DNA from: Candidatus Falkowbacteria bacterium RIFOXYC2_FULL_48_21
Lineage (GTDB): Bacteria > Patescibacteriota > Patescibacteriia > UBA11705 > JABHMO01
Reading direction: 5' to 3'
Assembly: GCA_001778275.1 (NCBI GenBank)
Contig: MFGM01000049.1
Coordinates: forward strand, 1-6,209
DNA: 6,209 bases
A program made the position numbers and the translations under genes. Positions within the stretch are counted from its first letter, which is position 1; every line of letters begins with the position of its first letter. Below, piece after piece: positions 1 to 6,129 of the stretch. Below the pieces are notes generated by a model. The model saw nothing but the letters and a program-made list of their open reading frames with translations. It was not told where the DNA came from and did not search any database.

Positions 1-55
1 CAAAAAACGTTTGTCAACCATGGCTGTGGAAAACCGAGCAAAATTTGCCAAAAAC

Positions 56-64
56 TGCTATGAT
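56..64 (+). promoter_or_regulatory. Extended -10 promoter for the acyltransferase/HAD gene
   Basis: The stretch TGCTATGAT matches an extended -10 element (TGn followed by a hexamer differing from TATAAT at one position). No good -35 hexamer lies 16-18 bp upstream, which is tolerated for extended -10 promoters. Transcription from here would begin near position 71, only about five bases before the ATG at 76, so the transcript would be almost leaderless. This agrees with the absence of a Shine-Dalgarno sequence. It is a prediction from motif and spacing only. Confidence 0.5.
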
Positions 65-75
65 ATATCGGTGAT

Positions 76-1539
76 ATGAATAGACTTCAAATCGCAAAAG
101 CCGGGCGTTTACCCGGATGGTGCCTGCATACCGATCTGGCGATTTTGATGATCGCGCTACTACCTTTAGTTTGGCTGAAAGAAAAGTTCACCCCCAAAAA
201 AAATCACGGCCAACTCTGGCGCCACGCCGCAGTTTGGATCGTCCGCGCGGTGTTCAGAACCAATGGCGTCACTTTACACGCGAAGCACCTGAATAACATT
301 CTAACGGAACCGGCAATATACGCCGCCAACCACCCGAGCGAAATGGACGGTTTCATGTTGCTTTCGATTCTTGGCGCGAACACCATTCTTTTCACCGCAC
401 CACTCGGCCAGTTCCCCGGCCTTTTGCGCTTCTGGCTGCGCAAAATGCAAACCGTTGACGTCAAGCGCGACGAAATTGACGAGGCGCGCTATCCCGAGAG
501 TCATTCCAAAATCACGGCGATCAAACTGGCCATTGAACACTTATTGAGCGGAAAGAGTATCATTATTTTTCCGGAAGGCCACACCGAGCTGCTGCACGTA
601 CTCCATTACTTTCATACAGGCGCCGCCCGCATCAGCCTCGGCAGTCACACGCCGATCGTACCGGTGGCGATTGTCAACGCGGATCAAGTTTTTCCCGATG
701 GCCATCATCTGAATCCGGGTTTGGTTTCCCTCGTTTTCAACACACCGATCACACCGCCGGCCACCACGCACTTTATCACCGACTTTCCGAAGCCGGAAGT
801 AATCAGACTGCGCCGCCAATTTGAAAAAGAAATCACGGATCGCCTGCCGCTTCGGTATTTACCGAATTACTACAAACACAACGCAAACCATGTGGGTGTA
901 TTTCTCGACATTGATCGAACGATTTACGAAGGCTTGTCGCAAAAAGACTTGATCGCCTATCTTTTGCTCCTGCACAAAATTCACGCGAGCGAAGCGTTAC
1001 GCGTTTTTTACTGGTTGTTTCTGGAAAAGATGCACGAGATCGAACATCGTGATTTGATGAAAAAATCGCTTTTAACCTTGCGTGGCTGGGACGTAGGCGA
1101 GCTGAATCGTTATATCCACGAGGCCTTTGCGAAAAAGATGATCAAGCGCATTCAGTACGGATTGTTCCCGTTACTCAAGGATCACGCCGAACAAAATCAT
1201 AAGCTGGTGTTGGTTTCCGAAGCCATCCATCCTTTGGCGCACGCGTTCAAGGATTTGCTCCACGCGAGCGCCACGCTCGACACGAAAATTCAAGCCTCCC
1301 ACCACTGCTATACCGGCGAAACGCCGTGCCTATGCTACAAAGAACAAAAAGCCCGGCTGATGAAGCAGTTCGCCGAGCGAGCCGGGATTGATTTGAATAA
1401 GAGTTACGCCTACGCGGACAGTTTTTCCGATGTGCCTTTTTTAAGTTTGACGCGCTACCCTACGGCCGTTAATCCCGATGACAAACTGCTCGCCTTTGCC
1501 TCGGCGCATGATTGGGAAGTTCTGCTTGATGCCAAGTAA
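76..1539 (+). CDS. Bifunctional PlsC-like lysophospholipid acyltransferase / HAD-IB phosphatase
   Basis: This is a 487-residue fusion. The N-terminal half is a lysophospholipid acyltransferase (LPLAT/PlsC) domain: a hydrophobic stretch near residues 18-35, the catalytic H-x4-D motif at H86-D91 (NHPSEMD), and the acceptor-binding motif FPEGHTE at 165-171. The C-terminal half, from about residue 270, is a HAD superfamily subclass IB phosphatase domain with motif I D278-I-D280-R-T282 (nucleophile D278, acid/base D280), a motif II serine near S381, a lysine around K422/K425, and motif IV residues D448 and D452. PlsC enzymes acylate lysophosphatidate to phosphatidate at the inner membrane. The HAD substrate is unknown; a phosphorylated lipid or phosphoserine-like compound is possible. 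Known fusions of these families, such as the mycobacterial one, usually place HAD first, so the order here is reversed. ATG 76 is chosen because it sits just after an extended -10; there is no Shine-Dalgarno. Domain calls are firm, substrates are not. Confidence 0.9.
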   Translation: MNRLQIAKAGRLPGWCLHTDLAILMIALLPLVWLKEKFTPKKNHGQLWRHAAVWIVRAVFRTNGVTLHAKHLNNILTEPAIYAANHPSEMDGFMLLSILGANTILFTAPLGQFPGLLRFWLRKMQTVDVKRDEIDEARYPESHSKITAIKLAIEHLLSGKSIIIFPEGHTELLHVLHYFHTGAARISLGSHTPIVPVAIVNADQVFPDGHHLNPGLVSLVFNTPITPPATTHFITDFPKPEVIRLRRQFEKEITDRLPLRYLPNYYKHNANHVGVFLDIDRTIYEGLSQKDLIAYLLLLHKIHASEALRVFYWLFLEKMHEIEHRDLMKKSLLTLRGWDVGELNRYIHEAFAKKMIKRIQYGLFPLLKDHAEQNHKLVLVSEAIHPLAHAFKDLLHASATLDTKIQASHHCYTGETPCLCYKEQKARLMKQFAERAGIDLNKSYAYADSFSDVPFLSLTRYPTAVNPDDKLLAFASAHDWEVLLDAK

Positions 1540-1736
1540 AATTATTCTAATTGACCTAATTGTTCTAACTAATGACCAATGAATAAGTCCCAAATTTCCA
1601 AAAAAATAACCAATAAGCAAATTGTACAAAAACAATCAAAGTAAAATTTGGGAATTAGGATTTTCGACTTTAAAGATTATTTTGGGTCATTGGTGCTTCT
1701 ACCCTTGGACATTATTTAGGTGAATTAGAATAATTT
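1539..1736. repeat. AT-rich nested palindromic element between convergent genes
   Basis: The outer arms are 21 bp at 1539-1559 and 1716-1736, matching as inverted repeats at 20 of 21 positions, including a perfect 14-bp core (1539-1552 with 1723-1736). Nested inside are ACCAATGA (1575-1582) with TCATTGGT (1687-1694), and CCCAAATTT (1589-1597) with AAATTTGGG (1644-1652); the palindrome TTGTACAA (1622-1629) lies close to the centre. The left arm also has a 9-bp periodicity (TTCTAATTG, ACCTAATTG, TTCTAACTA over 1545-1571). The arms reach into the stop codons of both flanking genes. No GC-rich hairpin plus T-run typical of an intrinsic terminator is seen, and there is no ORF of interest. It could be a small non-autonomous palindromic repeat or a bidirectional transcription end; which is unknown. 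Confidence 0.65.
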
Positions 1737-3350
1737 CACCGGATAGACTTCAACCTCCCCCAACCCCTTCGCATTGATTTTTCTCGATTCGCCAAACGCG
1801 GGCTTATCCGCGCTTTTTTTGTAGGTGTCAACGCAAACGAGAATCTCTTCCGACTCGGCGTTGCTTTGCAACCGATTTGCCAAGTTGACGACATGTCCGA
1901 GGCAATCGTACTTGCGCAAATTTTCCGCGCCAAATTCACCGGTAATAAATCGGCCGGTAGCAATACCCACGCGCATTTTCCAAGTATATTGGTTCATCGC
2001 CTTTTGCATTTCCCGGCTCGCAGCGATCGCTTCATCAACATAGCCCGGTTCACCGTTCAAACCGAACAGCGCCAAAATGCCGTCGCCCATAAATTTGTTC
2101 ACCCAGCCGCCGTGCGTCGCGATGATTTTGCTCATGGCGGTGAAGTAGCGCGTCAACACATCCGACACTTGCTGCGGTTCCAAGTTACGGCTGAACTCGG
2201 TAAATCCGGTTAAATCCGTAAACATGACCGTGCCTTCCAACTCCTCGGCGCGCAACTTGCCGCGCACCATTTCCTCGGCAATCCGTTGCGGCACCATGGC
2301 GTATAATAGATTTTCCGCTTTACCGCGCCAATATTCCGACTGCGTACGCGCTTCATTCAACTGCTTGGTGCGCTCGATCACTTTGTCTTCCAGCGTTTCC
2401 ACGTAATTGCGAATGGTGGCCAACTGCGACTCGATGCCCTCGCGATAAGCGCGCTTGCTGATAAAAGAATGAATCGTTAATTGATAAATCTTGCGCCAAA
2501 AACTCAAGGGTTGCCAAGAAATTTTATAAATAAAATACGGCGCGTTGTAAATCTGCCCTTTTTTCAATTTCAGCTTTTCGTTTATAACGACATCGATCGT
2601 GATCAAAATTCCAACCTTGAACGTGTCCACTTTGTCGCCAGCATGGATGTCGCGATACTGGCCAAGGAACAAGGGCTCGTTTTTCTCCATTTCAGAAAGC
2701 AAAACCACTTCTCGGCCGCATTCGGCGCCGTTAACGCGCAACTTATTATCGCGAATTTCCATCTTTGTCCCGCCAACGCTATCCAACAAATATTTCAAAT
2801 CGTATTCGAACAGCGGCTCCTCGATCCGCGCCTGCGGCAAATGCCAAATCGCCGGCACGCCGGCCAAGATGCCGCGGATAAAAGCGTCGCTGGCAAAATC
2901 ATCCACCGGATTGACGCCATTTTTGAATTTAACCTTGATGTAACAATGATCCCGTCCGGCGCGCGCCACAATCAAATCTTTCGTGCGATTGAAAAACTCG
3001 TTGTACTTTTCCACTTGTTTGTAAACCTCGATCGGCCCGAAAATCACACTGCCGAAAACTCTTTGCAAGTATTTAAACGCGCCCCACGATTCCAGCTCCT
3101 GCGCTGACAGTCCCATTTTGAACGGCGCATCCGGATCTTTTAGCAACGCCACGGCTCGCCCCATGATTTCACTGTAAACGCCGAGCGGAATCCAATTGTG
3201 TTCATCTTTCAGGTATTCAACCGGATACGGCAAATTATCCAACAACAAAACATCGCTCCCCAAAATCTGCTCGACGTAGCGAGCGATAATGGTCACGTTG
3301 CGGCAACAAACATTGTTTTCCGGCTGTAGCATAGGAGAACGCGAAACCAC
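1725..3350 (-). CDS. Class III adenylate cyclase with N-terminal sensor-like region
   Basis: This 541-residue protein ends in a class III nucleotide cyclase catalytic domain (about 370-541) carrying all six canonical residues: metal-binding D379 (in FTDLTGFT) and D423 (in KFMGDG), adenine-specifying K419 and D482, and transition-state residues N489 and R493 (in GHVVNLANR). The K/D pair predicts ATP as substrate and cAMP as product. A likely coiled coil (about 300-345) and the linker motif MVPQRIAEEMVRG (352-364) precede it, as in soluble homodimeric cyclases. Residues 1-290 have no membrane segment. They end in a pattern (YFIYKISW, 272-279) reminiscent of the V4R/heme-NO-binding-like sensor modules found before kinases and cyclases, but I cannot assign the family. 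The GTG at 3350 gives the longest frame and an in-frame TAG at 3359-3357 blocks any extension; the ATG at 3332 (residue 7) is at least as likely, since 3350 lies inside a hairpin. No Shine-Dalgarno precedes either start. Transcribed alone from its own promoter. Confidence 0.9.
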   Translation of the reverse strand: MVSRSPMLQPENNVCCRNVTIIARYVEQILGSDVLLLDNLPYPVEYLKDEHNWIPLGVYSEIMGRAVALLKDPDAPFKMGLSAQELESWGAFKYLQRVFGSVIFGPIEVYKQVEKYNEFFNRTKDLIVARAGRDHCYIKVKFKNGVNPVDDFASDAFIRGILAGVPAIWHLPQARIEEPLFEYDLKYLLDSVGGTKMEIRDNKLRVNGAECGREVVLLSEMEKNEPLFLGQYRDIHAGDKVDTFKVGILITIDVVINEKLKLKKGQIYNAPYFIYKISWQPLSFWRKIYQLTIHSFISKRAYREGIESQLATIRNYVETLEDKVIERTKQLNEARTQSEYWRGKAENLLYAMVPQRIAEEMVRGKLRAEELEGTVMFTDLTGFTEFSRNLEPQQVSDVLTRYFTAMSKIIATHGGWVNKFMGDGILALFGLNGEPGYVDEAIAASREMQKAMNQYTWKMRVGIATGRFITGEFGAENLRKYDCLGHVVNLANRLQSNAESEEILVCVDTYKKSADKPAFGESRKINAKGLGEVEVYPVKLF

Positions 3351-3420
3351 CCAGCACTACTTGCTTCGCGCAAGTGCTGGGCAAGCGCGAAACTTTGCGC
3401 CTGCCTGGGAAGGCGGCAAA
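3340..3420 (-). promoter_or_regulatory. Structured 5' leader of the cyclase mRNA with alternative hairpins
   Basis: Several stems can form in the leader RNA. Hairpin C pairs 3420-3412 with 3401-3394 (8 bp with one bulged base). Hairpin A pairs TTCGCGC (3391-3385) with GCGCGAA (3371-3365). Hairpin B pairs 3381-3370 with 3364-3350 (12 bp with a 3-nt bulge) and covers the GTG start. Hairpin D pairs CGCGAA (3370-3365) with TTCGCG (3345-3340), ending 7 nt before the ATG at 3332. A, B and D share bases, so they exclude each other, and D would occlude the ribosome landing zone. This is the layout of a translation switch. No known riboswitch or RNA thermometer family is recognised and no ligand is proposed. 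The pairings are read directly from the sequence; their function is inference. Confidence 0.45.
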
Positions 3421-3465
3421 ACTACGCAATTAAACCTGGAAGGAAACACCTACTGTGACAACATA

Positions 3466-3494
3466 ATTTTACCTTGTTTACCAAATTTAGTCAA
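3466..3494 (-). promoter_or_regulatory. Sigma70-type promoter for the cyclase gene
   Basis: On the minus strand TTGACT (3494-3489) is followed by a spacer of exactly 17 bp and then TAAAAT (3471-3466). Each hexamer matches the consensus at 5 of 6 positions. The start of transcription would fall near 3459, leaving a leader of about 110 nt to the GTG at 3350 or about 127 nt to the ATG at 3332. The -35 hexamer directly abuts the T-run of the terminator of the upstream operon. Confidence 0.7.
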
Positions 3495-3525
3495 AACAAA
3501 AACGCCCGAGACCATCTCCAGCGTT
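3493..3525 (-). terminator. Intrinsic terminator of the YibE/F-ZIP operon
   Basis: Read on the minus strand, AACGC (3525-3521) pairs with GCGTT (3505-3501) and GAGA (3518-3515) pairs with TCTC (3511-3508), separated by a 2x2 internal mismatch and closed by a 3-nt loop. The stem runs straight into TTTTTGTTTT (3502-3493). It lies about 50 bases after the ZIP stop codon, in the right orientation to end that transcript before the cyclase promoter. Confidence 0.7.
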
Positions 3526-3577
3526 TGTCCGCGCTGCTCGCCGTATCTCGTTACTCAATTCCCCAATTACTCTCTTC

Positions 3578-4321
3578 TCACTCCACAAACACCAACCCCC
3601 ACATTACCACGATGCCAACGACTAACATGAAAAGCTGGGAAATCGAACTGCGCCACTTGAAGTCATGATGCAGCTCCGGAATCAAGTCCGAACCGGCGAT
3701 GTAAATAAATCCGCCGGCGGCCAAAGCCAAAACGATTGAAGAAAACTGTTTCGCCCCCGACGCGATTGCCAAGGTCAACACCGCGCCGAGAATTGACAGC
3801 GACGCGGACAAAAAGTTAAACAGCAACGCTTTGCCGCGGGAAAAACCGGCATACAAAAGCACGCCGAAGTCGCCGATTTCTTGCGGCACTTCATGCAAAA
3901 CAACGGCGATGGCCGTAGCCAGACCGACCGGAAAACTGATCATGAAGCCGGCGGCGATAATCACGCCGTCCAAAAAATTATGCAACCCGTCGCCGATCAA
4001 ATTCGTATAAGCCATTGGCTTGATCTTGTGCGTATGCTCGACGTGGTGGCAGTGATGCCAATTGACGAACTTTTCAATTATAAAGAAAAAAACAATCCCG
4101 CCCAAAATCAGCAAGCCTGATTGCGCCTTGAAGCCCGACTCTTCGGAAATCTCCGGGATGATATGAAGAAACACATCGCCGAGCAACGCGCCGACGGAAA
4201 AGCTGACAAAGTACATCAAAAACTTTTCCAACTTCTCCTTGTTCACCATCAACGTGGTCACGCCGACGAGCGAAATCGCGCTCACGATGAACACGCTTAG
4301 AATGGTATAAAACCAAATCAT
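3578..4321 (-). CDS. ZIP-family divalent metal transporter
   Basis: This 247-residue integral membrane protein has the ZIP (zinc/iron permease) pattern: about eight hydrophobic segments, a His-rich loop between TM3 and TM4 (HHCHHVEHTH, 89-98), the TM4 metal motif H114-N-F-L-D118-G, and the TM5 motif HEVPQEIGD (143-151). ZIP proteins bring divalent cations such as zinc, iron or manganese into the cytoplasm. The common form of the TM5 signature is HExPHExGD; here the second histidine is glutamine (Q147), which I believe also occurs in related bacterial ZIP proteins. Length is typical of short bacterial members. The ATG at 4321-4319 overlaps the TGA of the YibE/F gene by 4 nt (ATGA), so translation is probably coupled; no Shine-Dalgarno is visible. 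An intrinsic terminator follows the gene. The metal transported cannot be told from sequence. Confidence 0.93.
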   Translation of the reverse strand: MIWFYTILSVFIVSAISLVGVTTLMVNKEKLEKFLMYFVSFSVGALLGDVFLHIIPEISEESGFKAQSGLLILGGIVFFFIIEKFVNWHHCHHVEHTHKIKPMAYTNLIGDGLHNFLDGVIIAAGFMISFPVGLATAIAVVLHEVPQEIGDFGVLLYAGFSRGKALLFNFLSASLSILGAVLTLAIASGAKQFSSIVLALAAGGFIYIAGSDLIPELHHDFKWRSSISQLFMLVVGIVVMWGLVFVE

Positions 4322-5430
4322 ACTTTTTTATCGTTAACTTTGATAAAATAAACCGCGAGCAACGTACAAATCGGCACTGCCAAAATCAAACCGATACTGC
4401 CGGTCAACGTGCGCACAATTTCCGTGGCAATAAGCTCATTGTTCAAAACCTGCGCAAAGGTGACAAAAGGTTCGGATTTGACGCTGAAAAGCAACAGCAA
4501 AGGCAATGCCGCGCCGGCGTAGGCGAGAAAAAGCGTGTTGGTCATGGAACTGATATGATCTATCCCGACGCTGATCGCCCGGGTGAACAACTGCTTTGGG
4601 TTTAAATTCGGGTCGGTCATTTTCAATTGCTCGACCGCGGAAACTTGACTAACGACAATATCGTCGAGTACACCGAGCGTACCAATGATTATTCCCGCCA
4701 GCAATAAACCCTCGAAATCAATCGCTTGCCGGCTCAAACCGATCAAAACCATCGCCTCTTCCTGCGCCAAACCGGTCAGGTGTGTCAGCTTGGTAAAGAT
4801 GATCGATAAAACACCGGTCAGAATCAAACTGAAAAAAATACTGATAAACGCGATGTGCGACTTGCGCGATATTCCCCACGTAATATAAATAATGGCGGCC
4901 AGAATTATCAGCGCGCCGAAAATACTGGTTCCGAGCGGACTGGCGCCGGCCAAAATGCGCGGGACGATGAACCACATGATGATAAAAAAAGTCACAATCA
5001 AGCTGGCCAGCGCTTTTAAACCTTTTCGCTTGCCAATAATATAAGCGACGACGGCAAAAAGTAAAAACAAAAAATAAAGCCAGCCGCGCCGCACATGATC
5101 GGTGACGACAAAAGTAACATTGCCGTCCGCATCGCCAGATGCTTGCACCACGACCTTGTCCCCCACCTTCGCCACCACCCCCTTGACCACGTCAATATCG
5201 CCAATGCCTTTGGCCTGAACTTCCTTGTCTTGCCAAGAGCCATCCAGGCCGCGCAAAAGCAAATCCTGTTGGACAGCTGTCGAGCCGTCTTCTCGCTCAA
5301 TTGTTCGTTCCGTCACAATTTTCAACACCTTCGCCTCGAAGGTTTGGTTTTCGATCGCAACGTCCTGCGCGAAAACAGCGACGGTTGGCAAGGTCAAAAA
5401 AATCAATGTGAGGAAAAATATTTTTTTCAT
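4318..5430 (-). CDS. YibE/F-family membrane protein
   Basis: This 370-residue protein starts with a signal peptide (about 1-21, lysines at 2-3, hydrophobic core, VFA before Q22). An extracytoplasmic domain follows (about 22-115), with a small beta-rich part that could be OB-like (KVGDKVVVQASGD). Then come about seven membrane segments (near 116-133, 138-158, 167-187, 192-213, 239-261, 298-317, 339-362). The family hallmarks GTLGVLDDIVVSQVSAV (250-266) and GIDHISSMTNTL (289-300) identify YibE/F. The role of the family is not settled; it is regarded as a multi-pass transporter-like protein. The acidic D256-D257 and D291-H292 inside or next to membrane segments are likely functional sites. It is the first gene of a two-gene operon with ZIP. 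ATG 5430 is the only good start, since an in-frame stop lies 18 nt upstream. A weak promoter may sit at 5473-5444 (TTGCCG, 18 bp, TTAAAT). Confidence 0.9.
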   Translation of the reverse strand: MKKIFFLTLIFLTLPTVAVFAQDVAIENQTFEAKVLKIVTERTIEREDGSTAVQQDLLLRGLDGSWQDKEVQAKGIGDIDVVKGVVAKVGDKVVVQASGDADGNVTFVVTDHVRRGWLYFLFLLFAVVAYIIGKRKGLKALASLIVTFFIIMWFIVPRILAGASPLGTSIFGALIILAAIIYITWGISRKSHIAFISIFFSLILTGVLSIIFTKLTHLTGLAQEEAMVLIGLSRQAIDFEGLLLAGIIIGTLGVLDDIVVSQVSAVEQLKMTDPNLNPKQLFTRAISVGIDHISSMTNTLFLAYAGAALPLLLLFSVKSEPFVTFAQVLNNELIATEIVRTLTGSIGLILAVPICTLLAVYFIKVNDKKV

Positions 5431-5470
5431 ATTTATTACGAGGATTTAAATTGCAAACAAAAATTACCGG

Positions 5471-5504
5471 CAAAGCTCGCGGATCAATTTTTCTTATAGC
5501 TTTG
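5471..5504 (-). terminator. Weak hairpin after the RhuM-like gene
   Basis: CAAAGCT (minus strand, 5504-5498) and AGCTTTG (5477-5471) form a perfect 7-bp inverted repeat with a 20-nt loop. A T-rich tract (TTTTTGTTT) begins about 7 nt later. The long loop and the displaced T-run make it a poor intrinsic terminator at best. It may attenuate read-through from the RhuM-like gene into the YibE/F operon, or be chance. Confidence 0.3.
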
Positions 5505-5511
5505 GTCTTGG

Positions 5512-6129
5512 CTATTTCTTGCGGCTTGGCTTTTTACCTTTCACTTTTTTCTCAACCCGTTTCTGTAAGGTTTTAATCGTATCCAAATAGGCCTTTTCAA
5601 CCTCGCTCAAATTCCGCGTTTGATATTTTGTATATTCCGCTTCCGCTTTTTTCATCGCCTCGGCATGACTCACCGATCCGGCGGCTGTAAGAACTTTTTT
5701 GTCAAAAACACCGATCAATTGATTAAGCCGGGAAATCCAATCCTTCATATATGTCGGCTCATGATCCATCGCCTTTACTTCCGCTAGATCAAAAAAGGCG
5801 GAAACCATGTTATTCAGTACTTTTAATTCCTTTTCTGTAAGATAATTTTTCGCGATTGCAACATCTTTTTTGCTCACACCTCCGTTTGAAAAACTCAACA
5901 AACCCCTGAATGGCCTGCCGGCATTGGCCCGCCGGGCAATGATTTCTGCGGCGGTATTGCCGTGTGCGGCGTAGTGGAGTTTATTTTGTACGATTTTGAA
6001 AAACTTTATGGATTCTAAGGCTTTTGGGTTGTAATCGAGACTAGTGGCGTACAGGTCAAGCACCTGGCGATACAGAACTTTCTCACTACTGCGGATATCA
6101 CGAATACGATCAAGCAGTGGGTCTGTCAA
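5512..6129 (-). pseudogene. RhuM-family protein, C-terminal domain only (N-terminally truncated)
   Basis: The 205 residues match the C-terminal half of RhuM-family proteins (named after the Salmonella SPI-3 gene rhuM). Recognisable blocks are RIRDIRSSEKVLYRQVLDLYAT (8-29, positions only approximate to the family), FFKIVQNKLHYAAHG (43-57) with TAAEII after it, KKDVAIAKNYL (87-97), and YMKDWISRL (127-135). It ends in a lysine-rich tail (about 190-205). Full members are roughly 300-350 residues with an N-terminal DNA-binding-like domain; that half is missing here. The frame opens at a TTG (6129) after an in-frame TAA about 30 bases upstream. The other two upstream frames show no RhuM-like sequence in the bases available. 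There is no Shine-Dalgarno. The biochemical function of RhuM is unknown; members are often found near mobile or horizontally acquired DNA. It may be a decayed gene or a functional stand-alone domain; the intact 205-codon frame leaves the second option open. Confidence 0.65.

Noticed and set aside
25..33. TGTGGAAAA, one mismatch from a DnaA box; a second near-match TTATCCCCA at 6146-6154.
   Set aside because: Two isolated near-matches 6 kb apart, with no dnaA/dnaN genes, cluster or AT-rich unwinding region; expected by chance.
143..151. Glutamine instead of the second histidine in the ZIP TM5 motif (positions given are protein residues).
   Set aside because: I believe this variant is common among short bacterial ZIP proteins, and all other metal-ligand positions are kept, so it is not treated as loss of function.
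2481..3107. A 208-codon open frame on the plus strand.
   Set aside because: It lies wholly antisense to the well-supported cyclase gene, lacks start signals and has no recognisable domain; a shadow of codon usage on the other strand.
3357..3449. A 30-codon GTG-started reading frame in the cyclase leader, in the same frame as the cyclase and ended by TAG at 3359-3357.
   Set aside because: No Shine-Dalgarno, no recognisable peptide, and it overlaps the hairpin-rich segment; more likely non-coding leader than an upstream peptide or a lost N-terminus.
3550..3572. Short repeats TTACTC and CAATT between the ZIP stop codon and its terminator.
   Set aside because: Too short and irregular to call a repeat array; partly just pyrimidine-rich spacer sequence.
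5095..5499. A 134-codon open frame on the plus strand antisense to the start of the YibE/F gene.
   Set aside because: Covers the signal peptide and N-terminal domain of a well-supported gene in reverse; no family resemblance or start signal.
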